A stretch of 64,000 bases of DNA from assembly GCA_964602715.1 (NCBI GenBank), contig CAZRSB010000004.1, positions 9,669 through 73,668 on the forward strand, read 5' to 3'. How positions within the stretch are numbered: position 1 is the first letter of the stretch; each line of letters opens with the position of its first letter. A program made the position numbers and the translations under genes. The notes beneath the pieces are model-generated. The model made no database searches and was not told where the DNA came from. It saw only the letters and a list, made by a program, of their open reading frames with translations. This stretch comes from Natronoplasma sp964602715 (GTDB taxonomy: Archaea > Thermoplasmatota > Thermoplasmata > Halarchaeoplasmatales > Halarchaeoplasmataceae). Below, one piece after another: positions 18,032-25,831 of this stretch.

Positions 18032-18863
18032 CCCCATCGAATACACACCGTGGCATGGTAAGAGGAGTGGAATGTCACACCGTATATTTATCGTGATCAA
18101 AAAGATATTCAATACTAGTGTAAGATCTAAAGGGGTGATAGTCCTTCTGCTGATAGGAGGCATACTAGTGCATCTGATCCCTATCATCAACGCTGTAATC
18201 GTTCCCCAGGAAAAATTGACCGCCGAGATCATGGTTCGCGGTTTGCCAACACTAGATCCTTATATGAGAGGGGAATTGTTCTTGATATTCTCCATATTAC
18301 TCGCCGCCGTGGTGACTTCGGACCTTATATCTTCAGACTACCAAGATAACTCATTCATCCTTTACTTTTCACGCCCCATAAAACCACCCCTCTACATTAT
18401 CTCGAAATTGCTGGGAGGGATATCCGTCATATCTCTGTTCTGTTTTGTCATGCCTATGGTGTTCTGCATAACAGTGATAAGCACCCAGACGGGATCCGAT
18501 TACTGGACAAGCTTCAAAGTGATGGGTTTGACCGCCTTAGCGGGCTTACTGACAACATCCTTCTTTTCCGTGATGGGATTGATGCTGTCATCCATGACCA
18601 AAAGGAAAGCATACGCTGGTGTAGGAACCTTCGTAGCTTTCTTTGCACCCACACTGATCGCCGATATCTTTTCAGAATTCAACGTTAACTGGAGACTGCT
18701 AAGCCCCATAAACGTGTTACATTATACCTACGATCTCATCTATGGTTACGATATACCACATAACATCGATACATCACTTTATTATATATCTCTATTCACC
18801 TATATTCTTCTACCTCTGGTGATAACTTACATCGTGATCCAAAGGAGGGCGTTGGGTAAATGA
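18021..18863 (+). CDS. ABC-2 type permease 1 of dual cassette
   Basis: About 280 residues with six hydrophobic segments. The start is set by a perfect SD AGGAGGTG at 18007-18014, giving a TTG at 18021 inside the end of the ATPase gene; the frame is open further upstream, but those starts coincide with the SD. The first membrane segment is GVIVLLLIGGILVHLIPII; a YFSRPI motif in the first cytoplasmic loop (NSFILYFSRPIKPP) is typical of ABC-2 permeases. Ends 4 bases inside the next ATPase gene. Pairs with the ATPase at 17093. Confidence 0.88.
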   Translation: MGIDPIEYTPWHGKRSGMSHRIFIVIKKIFNTSVRSKGVIVLLLIGGILVHLIPIINAVIVPQEKLTAEIMVRGLPTLDPYMRGELFLIFSILLAAVVTSDLISSDYQDNSFILYFSRPIKPPLYIISKLLGGISVISLFCFVMPMVFCITVISTQTGSDYWTSFKVMGLTALAGLLTTSFFSVMGLMLSSMTKRKAYAGVGTFVAFFAPTLIADIFSEFNVNWRLLSPINVLHYTYDLIYGYDIPHNIDTSLYYISLFTYILLPLVITYIVIQRRALGK

Positions 18864-19786
18864 ACCTTATCAAAGCCGATAAACTATCAAAATGGTACGG
18901 TGAAGTCATAGGATTGAATTCGTTCAGCGTGGATATCAGACCAGGTATAACCGGTATCGTTGGACCGAACGGTGCCGGGAAGAGTACGCTTTTCAAGATG
19001 ATGATAGGTATGATCAGGCCCAGCCAGGGTGATTTACTGGTCATGGGTCAGAGACCGTGGCTTAATTCAGAATTATCCTCAAAGATAGGTTTTTGCCCCG
19101 ACTACGATAACCTTCCAGACGAGGCCACCGGGCGTGAATTTTTACGATTGACCGGTGGGCTCCAGGGCATGCGAGGAAGAAGGTTGGATGGAAGGATCGA
19201 TGAGGTTTCAGAGACCGTTGGGATAGGTTATGCTTTGGGTAGGAAGATCGCCGGTTACAGCAAGGGCATGAGACAGAGGATAAAGATCGCCGGTGCTATA
19301 ATACACGATCCGGATATCTTACTGCTGGATGAACCGCTCAGTGGTGCCGACCCCCAGGCAAGAAAGGCGTTGATCGATGTGATCAAGGGTCTGCATGAAG
19401 AAAAGGGACATCATGTGATAGTGAGTTCTCATGTGCTCTTCGAAGTGGAGCGCATGACAAGCGATGTAATTTTGGTTTACAAAGGAAGAGCGGTAGCCTC
19501 GGGACACATCTCACAGATAAGGAACTTGATAGACAAGCATCCACATAACATTATCATCAAGGGTGAAGGTATGGTAGAGCTTGGTAAGAGGCTACTAGAA
19601 AGGGATTATACGGTATCGGTGGGTTTCGACGGAGGTAAAGATCGGTTGAAGGTGGAAGTGAAAAAACCTGACGAGTTCTTTGACGAGGTGCCAGAGATGG
19701 TGCTAGAGGCCGGAGGAAAATTGGATGAGATGTACAGCATGGACGACAATCTGCAGGCGGTATTCAAATATCTGGTGGGGCGGTAA
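18860..19786 (+). CDS. ABC transporter ATP-binding protein 2 of dual cassette
   Basis: 308 residues. Walker A GPNGAGKSTLFKMMIG, signature YSKGMRQRIKIAGA, Walker B ILLLDEPLSGADPQAR, H-loop SSHVLFEVER. Paralogue of the ATPase at 17093 and probably derived by cassette duplication, although the sequences have diverged. Its ATG overlaps the preceding permease stop (ATGA). Possibly the two ATPases work as a heterodimer with the two permeases, or each pair is a separate exporter; the sequence alone does not decide. Confidence 0.93.
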   Translation: MNLIKADKLSKWYGEVIGLNSFSVDIRPGITGIVGPNGAGKSTLFKMMIGMIRPSQGDLLVMGQRPWLNSELSSKIGFCPDYDNLPDEATGREFLRLTGGLQGMRGRRLDGRIDEVSETVGIGYALGRKIAGYSKGMRQRIKIAGAIIHDPDILLLDEPLSGADPQARKALIDVIKGLHEEKGHHVIVSSHVLFEVERMTSDVILVYKGRAVASGHISQIRNLIDKHPHNIIIKGEGMVELGKRLLERDYTVSVGFDGGKDRLKVEVKKPDEFFDEVPEMVLEAGGKLDEMYSMDDNLQAVFKYLVGR

Positions 19787-19787
19787 T

Positions 19788-20534
19788 ATGAACGGTGAGA
19801 TGACCGCTTTCGTTTCATTGGCCTCCTACAAGTTCAAAAAAATAGTGCTGAACAAAAGGGTGGTAGCAGCCCTTGTAGTGGCTGTATTCGTGGTCGGTGT
19901 CATGGCCTACGCGTCTACTCAGGATGTAGAGCGGCTAAAAGATGGTACTATTTTGTTGGATATAATGTTCCTAACACTCTTTCTACCGGTACTCGTCATG
20001 CTATACAGTACTTCGGTGATACGTGAAGAGATAGAGGACAAGAGTATCACTCTTGTGATAGCTTCCCCCATAAAAAGGATCACTGCATATCTCTCTTATT
20101 ATTCATCTCTACTGCTCGCTCTGGTGCTGATTATGGGCGCTATACTCACGGCGGGCTTCCTTTCTTTCTTCATACCGCAGGGTATGGATATGGAAGCCCT
20201 CTATCTTTACAGGGATATGCTTTCGCTGCTTCTTATCGGCTGTGTGGTTTACTCGGCGCTGTTTTTAATGGTGAGCGTTATCATGAAAAGGGCCATCTAC
20301 TTCGGACTGTTCTACGCTTTCATATGGGAATCCTTCATCGGCTCCGTGCCCGGCAGGATAGCTGAATTCTCCTTCAGACACTACATAAGGAGTATCGGTG
20401 CTGGATGGATCGAGTTCATGGAATTCGGTAACGCTGCAGGAGTAGGCAGTTCGTTCATGATTTTGGGTGTAGTCTCCATCATCATGATCGCCGCCGGCGC
20501 ATTGTTGTTCAGACATAAGGAATATCCTTGTTGA
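19788..20534 (+). CDS. ABC-2 type permease 2 of dual cassette
   Basis: 248 residues with six hydrophobic stretches. ATG at 19788 is one base after the TAA of the ATPase, with GGGGCGG serving as ribosome site. The segment SITLVIASPIKRITAYLSYY matches the ABC-2 cytoplasmic loop of the first permease (ASPIKR vs SRPIKP). It ends the G+C-rich cassette and is followed by T-runs typical of archaeal termination. Confidence 0.88.
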   Translation: MNGEMTAFVSLASYKFKKIVLNKRVVAALVVAVFVVGVMAYASTQDVERLKDGTILLDIMFLTLFLPVLVMLYSTSVIREEIEDKSITLVIASPIKRITAYLSYYSSLLLALVLIMGAILTAGFLSFFIPQGMDMEALYLYRDMLSLLLIGCVVYSALFLMVSVIMKRAIYFGLFYAFIWESFIGSVPGRIAEFSFRHYIRSIGAGWIEFMEFGNAAGVGSSFMILGVVSIIMIAAGALLFRHKEYPC

Positions 20535-20544
20535 GATCGAACTC

Positions 20545-20601
20545 TTTTTTTTTCTGCGTTGTAAAGATGAGTATTGATGGAGAGTATTGCTCCGTTTTTT
20601 T
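20545..20601 (+). terminator. Oligo-T terminator region after the ABC cassette
   Basis: Nine consecutive T at 20545-20553 and seven at 20595-20601, just past the last permease stop at 20534. Archaeal RNA polymerase terminates at such T-runs without a hairpin. No reading frame here looks real; a plus-strand frame that continues into 20890 is antisense to pyrE. Confidence 0.55.
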
Positions 20602-20714
20602 GTCGCAGATGATCAAAAACAACAATATCCTAGTCTTGGTGATAGTCACCTTTGCTTTTAGTGATAACAATTATCTTCTTACGGGAGAAAGAATCTCCCT
20701 GACCGTCGTATGTA

Positions 20715-21221
20715 CTATTTATCTACCAATTCGTCCGCAGTTATCAGTGGAACAAGTTCTACACCTAGCTCTTTTAACTTTTCTTGAGCGCCCTCTTTTC
20801 TATCCACTACTACCAAGACTTTGTTTACCTTTGCCCCTGCTTCTCTCAACACTTCAACGGTTTCTACAGACGAGCCACCAGTTGTGGTAACGTCTTCAAC
20901 AACTGTAACTATTTGGCCTTCTTCCAGTTTTCCTTCGATCCTTCCTCCTGTACCGTGACCTTTGCTTTTTTTACGTACCATCAGAAAAGGTAAGTCCGTT
21001 TCTAACGAGAGGGCTGTAGCGAGAGGAACCGCACCCAATTCCATACCCGCTATTCTTTTTCCTTCGACGAGAGATGCCATCTCAGTGGCTATCTCTTTTA
21101 ATACCGCGGGATCAGTGCTAGCCAATTTGATATCCACGTAATAACTACTCTTTTTTCCTGAAGTGAGTGTGAACTCACCATACTTTATCGCTCCGCAATC
21201 TTCTAACATATTCTTTAACAT
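20715..21221 (-). CDS. pyrE: Orotate phosphoribosyltransferase
   Basis: 168 residues, short archaeal form. Joins orotate to PRPP to make OMP in pyrimidine synthesis. The PRPP-binding motif VTVVEDVTTTGGSSVET is clear near residue 110, and the flexible-loop KKSKGHGTGGRIEG precedes it; N-terminus GEFTLTSGKKSSYYVDIK is typical. It starts 4 bases after the carS stop and is the last gene of the creatininase-carS-pyrE unit. Confidence 0.95.
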   Translation of the reverse strand: MLKNMLEDCGAIKYGEFTLTSGKKSSYYVDIKLASTDPAVLKEIATEMASLVEGKRIAGMELGAVPLATALSLETDLPFLMVRKKSKGHGTGGRIEGKLEEGQIVTVVEDVTTTGGSSVETVEVLREAGAKVNKVLVVVDRKEGAQEKLKELGVELVPLITADELVDK

Positions 21222-21225
21222 CTTT

Positions 21226-21768
21226 TCACCAAGGTTCTTTTTTTAATCCTAGTTTGTAACCAATTATATTAACCCCTCGGTGTAGGAGGGGTAATACGAG
21301 CATTATAATGATAGTCCCTAAAATACCTGGAAAGTCAAAATAGGTATCAGCGAACCATCCACGACTTACGATAAAAGTTAGTATGAAAGCTCCAACGACA
21401 AAATCGTATTGGTCGATAATAGGGGATTTTGCTCCTCTTTTTTTACCTATCCTTCTCTTGATGAAACTACCTCCTATGTCACCTAACAAGGCTCCAAAGG
21501 ACAGAGAGAGTATAGGAATCAAGCCCATTGGTAGGGCTGGATATAATGAAATAAAAGGTCTTAAAAGGAGATAAAGTACCATGCCTACCATGGCGGCGGA
21601 AAAGCCTCCACCGAAGAGCCCTCTCCACGTTTTACCATCACCGAGGATTCTTTTTCCTTTCAGTTTTTTACCGCCATCTATCGGAGGGCCTCCTCCAAAA
21701 ACTACGGCAAGAGAATTGGCAACCAAAGCTGGTACAAAAGCCAAAATAGTTATCAATATTTGCAGCAT
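21226..21768 (-). CDS. carS: CDP-archaeol synthase (DUF46)
   Basis: Membrane enzyme making CDP-archaeol from CTP and digeranylgeranylglyceryl phosphate, an essential step of archaeal lipid synthesis. 180 residues with about five membrane segments. Family marks: PPIDGGKKLKGKRILGDGKT and GDIGGSFIKRRIGKKRGAKS followed by PIIDQYDFVVG, the acidic/basic catalytic blocks. Lies between a creatininase-fold gene (12 bases) and pyrE (4 bases), same strand, likely one operon; CTP use links it loosely to pyrimidine synthesis. Confidence 0.93.
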   Translation of the reverse strand: MLQILITILAFVPALVANSLAVVFGGGPPIDGGKKLKGKRILGDGKTWRGLFGGGFSAAMVGMVLYLLLRPFISLYPALPMGLIPILSLSFGALLGDIGGSFIKRRIGKKRGAKSPIIDQYDFVVGAFILTFIVSRGWFADTYFDFPGILGTIIIMLVLPLLHRGVNIIGYKLGLKKEPW

Positions 21769-21780
21769 TTTTTCACTTAT

Positions 21781-22572
21781 TCACCTCAAGTCAGTTTCCA
21801 GATCTAATACAGTTTCCAGTCTTTCTTTCAACTCTTTTACTCCGATCTCCCATAATTTTTCACCTTTTTCCTTATCAGCCTCCGTCGCATCACCGATAAT
21901 TCCTGTAGGGCTAATCTCATATACTTTCCAAGTATAATCCAATCTAGTTTTGTTGTCAAACTCCACCTTTGTATCTGGAAAATCATGTTCTTTATCGGGG
22001 ATAGTTCTTTCGTCTACTAAATCGTTTCTTAAAGCTAAAGATAAAGATGTCTCAACCTCTCCAGCGTGAGCATCATTATCGCATTTTATAATTTTCTCCC
22101 CTACGTGTTCCATACTTTCCATAGAATCATAATAAACGATCATCCCTGTCTCTTTTTTTAATTCTCTAGCAGCATTTTCTATGGGTGCCAGACTTTCAAT
22201 GTGTCCACTATAAATGTACAGACTTCGAAAACCGTGTTGGATTATCGAACGTCCTATATCAATGATAATCTCTTCAAGTATGTTGGAACTCAAAGTTACG
22301 GTCCCCGGAAAGGTCATGTGACGTTCGCTCACACCATAGGGGATTGTGGGTAAGATAGGAGGTTTTTCTGAATCAAGCTTTTTAACTGCTTCTTTCACCA
22401 TATGTTTTGCTATAAAACTATCTGTATCAAGAGGGAGATGAGGACCATGCTGCTCTAAACTTCCGATAGGTAATATCGCTAAATCCACCAACTCAGAGCG
22501 CTGTTCTAACTCCCAACGATTCATTTTAGACCATTCAATTTTCTCGTTCATATACTCCTTATTCCTTACCAT
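21781..22572 (-). CDS. Creatininase-family amidohydrolase with altered metal loop
   Basis: 263 residues, creatininase/MftE/ArfB fold. Family marks: AILPIGSLEQHGPHLPLDTD with the metal ligands and HAGEVETSLSLAL with the metal-bridging glutamate. The usual N-G-H-G-G-N loop is replaced by YSGHIESLAP: the histidine is kept but the asparagines and glycines are not. In archaea a member (ArfB) deformylates an F420/flavin precursor, but this divergence argues against assigning that role. Leads the carS-pyrE unit. Start at 22572 (MVRNKEYM) or the second Met at 22551. Confidence 0.8.
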   Translation of the reverse strand: MVRNKEYMNEKIEWSKMNRWELEQRSELVDLAILPIGSLEQHGPHLPLDTDSFIAKHMVKEAVKKLDSEKPPILPTIPYGVSERHMTFPGTVTLSSNILEEIIIDIGRSIIQHGFRSLYIYSGHIESLAPIENAARELKKETGMIVYYDSMESMEHVGEKIIKCDNDAHAGEVETSLSLALRNDLVDERTIPDKEHDFPDTKVEFDNKTRLDYTWKVYEISPTGIIGDATEADKEKGEKLWEIGVKELKERLETVLDLETDLR

Positions 22573-22640
22573 TTTTTATTTTTTTGCCCCACCATCGCAT
22601 CGAGGAAAATATTTTATTTTATATTCTCAATCTGTGAAAT

Positions 22641-22880
22641 ATGGAAAGTGTAAGGGACATATTGAATGAAATTAAATGGAGATTCAATAAATCTCTAAAA
22701 GATACTGAGATATATTATATACATCGTGGTGCTCCAGGAGATTTTAAAACAATCAAAGGTGATGAAATATCAGATCTCGGTAGATCATTCATCACATGTG
22801 GGGAGGGTCATATACCTTACCATCGTGTATTCAAGATAGAATATGAGGAGGAAGTGATATTCGAAAGAGAAAAAAGATAG
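22641..22880 (+). CDS. DUF504/UPF0248 small protein (MJ1316-like RNA-binding fold)
   Basis: 79 residues, full-length for the family. Hallmark pattern: VRDILNEIKW at the start, YYIHRGAPGDFKTIKGDEI in the middle and IPYHRVFKIEYEEEVIFER at the end. The family is thought to act in RNA processing or repair; the exact activity is unknown. Convergent with the translin gene, six bases apart. Confidence 0.88.
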   Translation: MESVRDILNEIKWRFNKSLKDTEIYYIHRGAPGDFKTIKGDEISDLGRSFITCGEGHIPYHRVFKIEYEEEVIFEREKR

Positions 22881-22886
22881 AGGTTT

Positions 22887-23522
22887 TTACTCTAATTTCT
22901 TTTCTAGATCTTCTATCTTTTCTCTTAGCCTTTCATTTCTTATCGAATTTGCTATATCTCCTCTTGTTTTCTCGACTAGATTTCTAGACATATCTTTTTT
23001 ATTCTTTATAGGAACGATAGCGTTAGGATATTCTAGTTCCATCAACATATTTTTTATATCTTCCATTTTAAGATGTAGATCCCTCGCCTTTTCTAAGTTA
23101 TCGTTAGTCAATTCATCTAAAACCATTCTCCTCAACTCACCGACCACATCTGCTAATCCCAATACATAAGAAGCTGAGGTTATATCCAATTCGTCGGGAG
23201 ATTTGGGCTTTACACCTTCGGATAAGGACCATAATATATGTGCCTCAGCAAATTCTTGAAAACCGTTTCTGAGAAATCCAGCATAATATAGCTCAGGATG
23301 CTCTTCCACTACGCCCTTAATCTTTGATACTTCTTCCATCGCTTCATGTAATTCCGGTTTGCAGTTGTTACCTCTATGGATGTCTTGTATTATCTTTTTA
23401 GAGATCCTCCGAATCGCACGAGATGACTTCATCACAAGTTCCCTGACTGTATCTTTATCATCCAATTCATCATCGATATCCTCTACTATTTTTTCTAAAG
23501 ATTCTATTTCACTCATCGCCAT
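22887..23522 (-). CDS. Translin-family protein
   Basis: About 211 residues, all alpha-helical, matching archaeal translin: VMKSSRAIRRISKKIIQDIHR near residue 35, PELYYAGFLRNGFQEFAEAH in the middle and ASYVLGLADVVGELRRMVLDEL later. Translins bind single-stranded nucleic acid as octamers and some trim RNA. The ATG at 23522 overlaps the purD stop (TGATG) with GGGGAG seven bases upstream, so I prefer it over the TTG at 23525. Confidence 0.9.
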   Translation of the reverse strand: MAMSEIESLEKIVEDIDDELDDKDTVRELVMKSSRAIRRISKKIIQDIHRGNNCKPELHEAMEEVSKIKGVVEEHPELYYAGFLRNGFQEFAEAHILWSLSEGVKPKSPDELDITSASYVLGLADVVGELRRMVLDELTNDNLEKARDLHLKMEDIKNMLMELEYPNAIVPIKNKKDMSRNLVEKTRGDIANSIRNERLREKIEDLEKKLE

Positions 23523-24853
23523 CAATCTTCTCCCCTGATCTTTTTCATATTTTCAATCTTACGTTGAATACTCTCGGATTTACCTATGTCATGTCGCATC
23601 TGTATTTTATCGCCTTCTACGTGTCCTAAAGCACGTTCACTTACTTTCTCCGCATCTTCAAGTTTCTCAGAATATCCCACTACAGCTAAAGACCTAGAAG
23701 TAGTAGTGTATATATTACCATCTTTTTCATCAACAGAAGCATAATACAACCGAGCTCCCTCATTAAGAATGGCTTTTTCATTGACTTCAACTTTATTTCC
23801 TCCTTTTGGATCCACTCCGTAACCTTCTGGGACCACATACTTGCACACACTGCTCTTATTTTCAAAAGAAATATCTAACCCAGATATGTCTTTTTTTGCC
23901 ATTTTTTCACATATCTCCACATAATCAGATTTCAAAAGTGGCAAGACATTCATAACTTCGGGATCACCCCATCGACAGTTAAATTCTACTATCTTTGGAC
24001 CATCTGCTGTGAGCATGAACTGCCCATAAAGCACTCCTTTGTAGAGGACACCTTCTTTCCTCATCGCTTCTAACGTTTCTTTTATGATCTTAGTGCTCTC
24101 ATCATATAAATCCTGATCAACGAAGGGTAATAATCCATCTGATTGGGAATAGGATCCCATACCACCTGTATTAGGTCCCTCATCACCTTCAAATAATCTT
24201 TTATGGTCCTGAACGAGAGGCGTAGGAATCACATTTTTACCATCAGTAAATACCTGCAAAGTATATTCTTCACCGACCAGTTTGTCTTCTAGCACAACTC
24301 TCGGTTTTCCCCAGATATTATCCTCTAATATTTTTTCACAATATTCTATGACTTCCCTTTTATTTTGCAAATGTTCACCCATCACTTTCACTCCTTTCCC
24401 ACCTGTGAGTCCAACGGGTTTAACTGCGAGATCGCCCTCATAATGAGTAAGAAAGTCTTCGATATCCTTCATGTTTTCAAAAACTTTGTATTCTACTCTA
24501 CCAGGCAACTCATATTTTCTTTGAAGATCTCTCATAAATTCTTTGGAAGTCTCTATCTTAGCAGCTTCTTTATTGGGACTAGCACATTTGATCCCTTTTT
24601 CTTCTAAGACATCGACTATGCCCTCTTTGAGGGGTAATTCAGGTCCGATGACCGCCATATCGATTTCTTTTTCTTTTGCCCATGACGCTATCTTTTCTAC
24701 CTCAGACCCGCTCTCAAGTAAATATTCTTCAGCTAAACTTGCTATTCCTGGATTTTTATTACTCATAGCTGCGAATATGTCTGCTCCATCGTCTGATAAA
24801 GCTTTAGCTATCGTGTGTTCTCTAGCTCCTCCACCAACAGTCAATACATTCAT
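23522..24853 (-). CDS. purD: Phosphoribosylamine-glycine ligase
   Basis: ATP-grasp enzyme of purine synthesis making glycinamide ribonucleotide. Conserved marks: MNVLTVGGGAREHTIAKAL at the N-terminus, KPVGLTGGKGVKVMG (ATP-grasp loop), GPNTGGMGSYSQ and KIVEFNCRWGDPEVMNVLP. I place the start at the ATG at 24853 where homology begins; the frame is open 22 codons further with no conserved content. Forms a coupled pair with translin. Confidence 0.95.
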   Translation of the reverse strand: MNVLTVGGGAREHTIAKALSDDGADIFAAMSNKNPGIASLAEEYLLESGSEVEKIASWAKEKEIDMAVIGPELPLKEGIVDVLEEKGIKCASPNKEAAKIETSKEFMRDLQRKYELPGRVEYKVFENMKDIEDFLTHYEGDLAVKPVGLTGGKGVKVMGEHLQNKREVIEYCEKILEDNIWGKPRVVLEDKLVGEEYTLQVFTDGKNVIPTPLVQDHKRLFEGDEGPNTGGMGSYSQSDGLLPFVDQDLYDESTKIIKETLEAMRKEGVLYKGVLYGQFMLTADGPKIVEFNCRWGDPEVMNVLPLLKSDYVEICEKMAKKDISGLDISFENKSSVCKYVVPEGYGVDPKGGNKVEVNEKAILNEGARLYYASVDEKDGNIYTTTSRSLAVVGYSEKLEDAEKVSERALGHVEGDKIQMRHDIGKSESIQRKIENMKKIRGED

Positions 24854-24911
24854 GCTATCGCCGCCTATAATAAACTCATAGAATATAAGGTTTAGTTTTC
24901 GTAAATTCAGC

Positions 24912-25520
24912 TTAGTCAATATATTCTTCTTTTGTCTTTTTTACCCTGACACAATCTTTTCCTACATCGATCACTTCGTCAGCTTCTATGTATATATTTT
25001 CTTTATTCATTTCTATCCTCGCAGCCAACTCTTCTTCATCAAAAGTGGTAGGAAGTGTAACACTCATATCTTCGAAGGAGAGCATAGGAACGGCAAAAGA
25101 GTCCAGATCTCGCTCTTCTTTATCTTTAGTACGAATAACCTTGGTTTCAACTCTGATATATTCTAAACTGCCGTCTTTGTTTTTTCCGGCTTCCGTTACT
25201 TTGCCTACATTTTCTCCTTCTATATCGATCACTTTAAACCCGACTAGATTTTTAGCTGGACTGATCCACAAATAAATTGCTTTAGAAGTGATCTTTTCTA
25301 TGTACTTCAAGTTGATCCTCATATACTCCCCAAACAGACCTTTATGTATTATCAGTCTAGTGGGATTCAATGTACTTTTATTTATTTCAACATCATCTAC
25401 ATGTCCAAAGGGTTCACCATCAGAATCGTAAACCTTCATTCCTTTTATTTCATTGAATGTAGTTCGTCCTTCTGAAGAAGCTTTCAATTTATCATCCTGA
25501 TTATTATTTCCCATGCCCAT
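24912..25520 (-). CDS. Tandem PRC-barrel protein
   Basis: 202 residues. Two PRC-barrel units are readable: IKGMKVYDSDGEPFGHVDDVEI (about residue 25) and LVGFKVIDIEGENVGKVTEAG (about residue 90). The C-terminus is acidic and ends in a beta-rich segment. Archaeal PRC-barrel proteins include the CdpB division proteins that couple to FtsZ/SepF, but those are usually single small domains; this longer protein is not clearly one of them. ftsZ lies 20 kb away in this window. Function unassigned. Confidence 0.7.
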   Translation of the reverse strand: MGMGNNNQDDKLKASSEGRTTFNEIKGMKVYDSDGEPFGHVDDVEINKSTLNPTRLIIHKGLFGEYMRINLKYIEKITSKAIYLWISPAKNLVGFKVIDIEGENVGKVTEAGKNKDGSLEYIRVETKVIRTKDKEERDLDSFAVPMLSFEDMSVTLPTTFDEEELAARIEMNKENIYIEADEVIDVGKDCVRVKKTKEEYID

Positions 25521-25831
25521 CGTTTACAGTTATTACAAAAGAATTAAATTAGTTTTCCCCCTAATTCCAAATGATCACAAACTATCGATAAAACTATGAT
25601 TCCTAGCTCCTATTATGCTTAATATAATACTTTTTATGGTTGAATATCTGAATTTTTAAATTAAAGAATTGAATGATATCAGCAATCAAATTCCCGATAT
25701 CTTAGGAAAAGTCCACTTTACAAAATGAAAGTTACGAGCTCCATTATTATTTAGTGAAAGAAACAAAAAGGTAAACCTTGCTGAGATGTAAGGGAAATTA
25801 ATTTAATATAGTAGTATAGTATGTAACTAGG
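25521..25831. other. 311-base A/T-rich intergenic region
   Basis: Divergent promoter space between the PRC-barrel gene and the IleRS-like gene. I see TATA-like tracts on both strands, notably TTAATTTAATATAG about 30 bases before the ATG at 25832, and several short palindromes such as GATATC twice (25675-25700). No RNA gene or credible reading frame was recognised. Confidence 0.4.

Noticed and set aside
20528..20890. 120-codon plus-strand frame after the ABC cassette
   Set aside because: Antisense to the well-supported pyrE gene for most of its length, low-complexity leucine-rich, no ribosome site.
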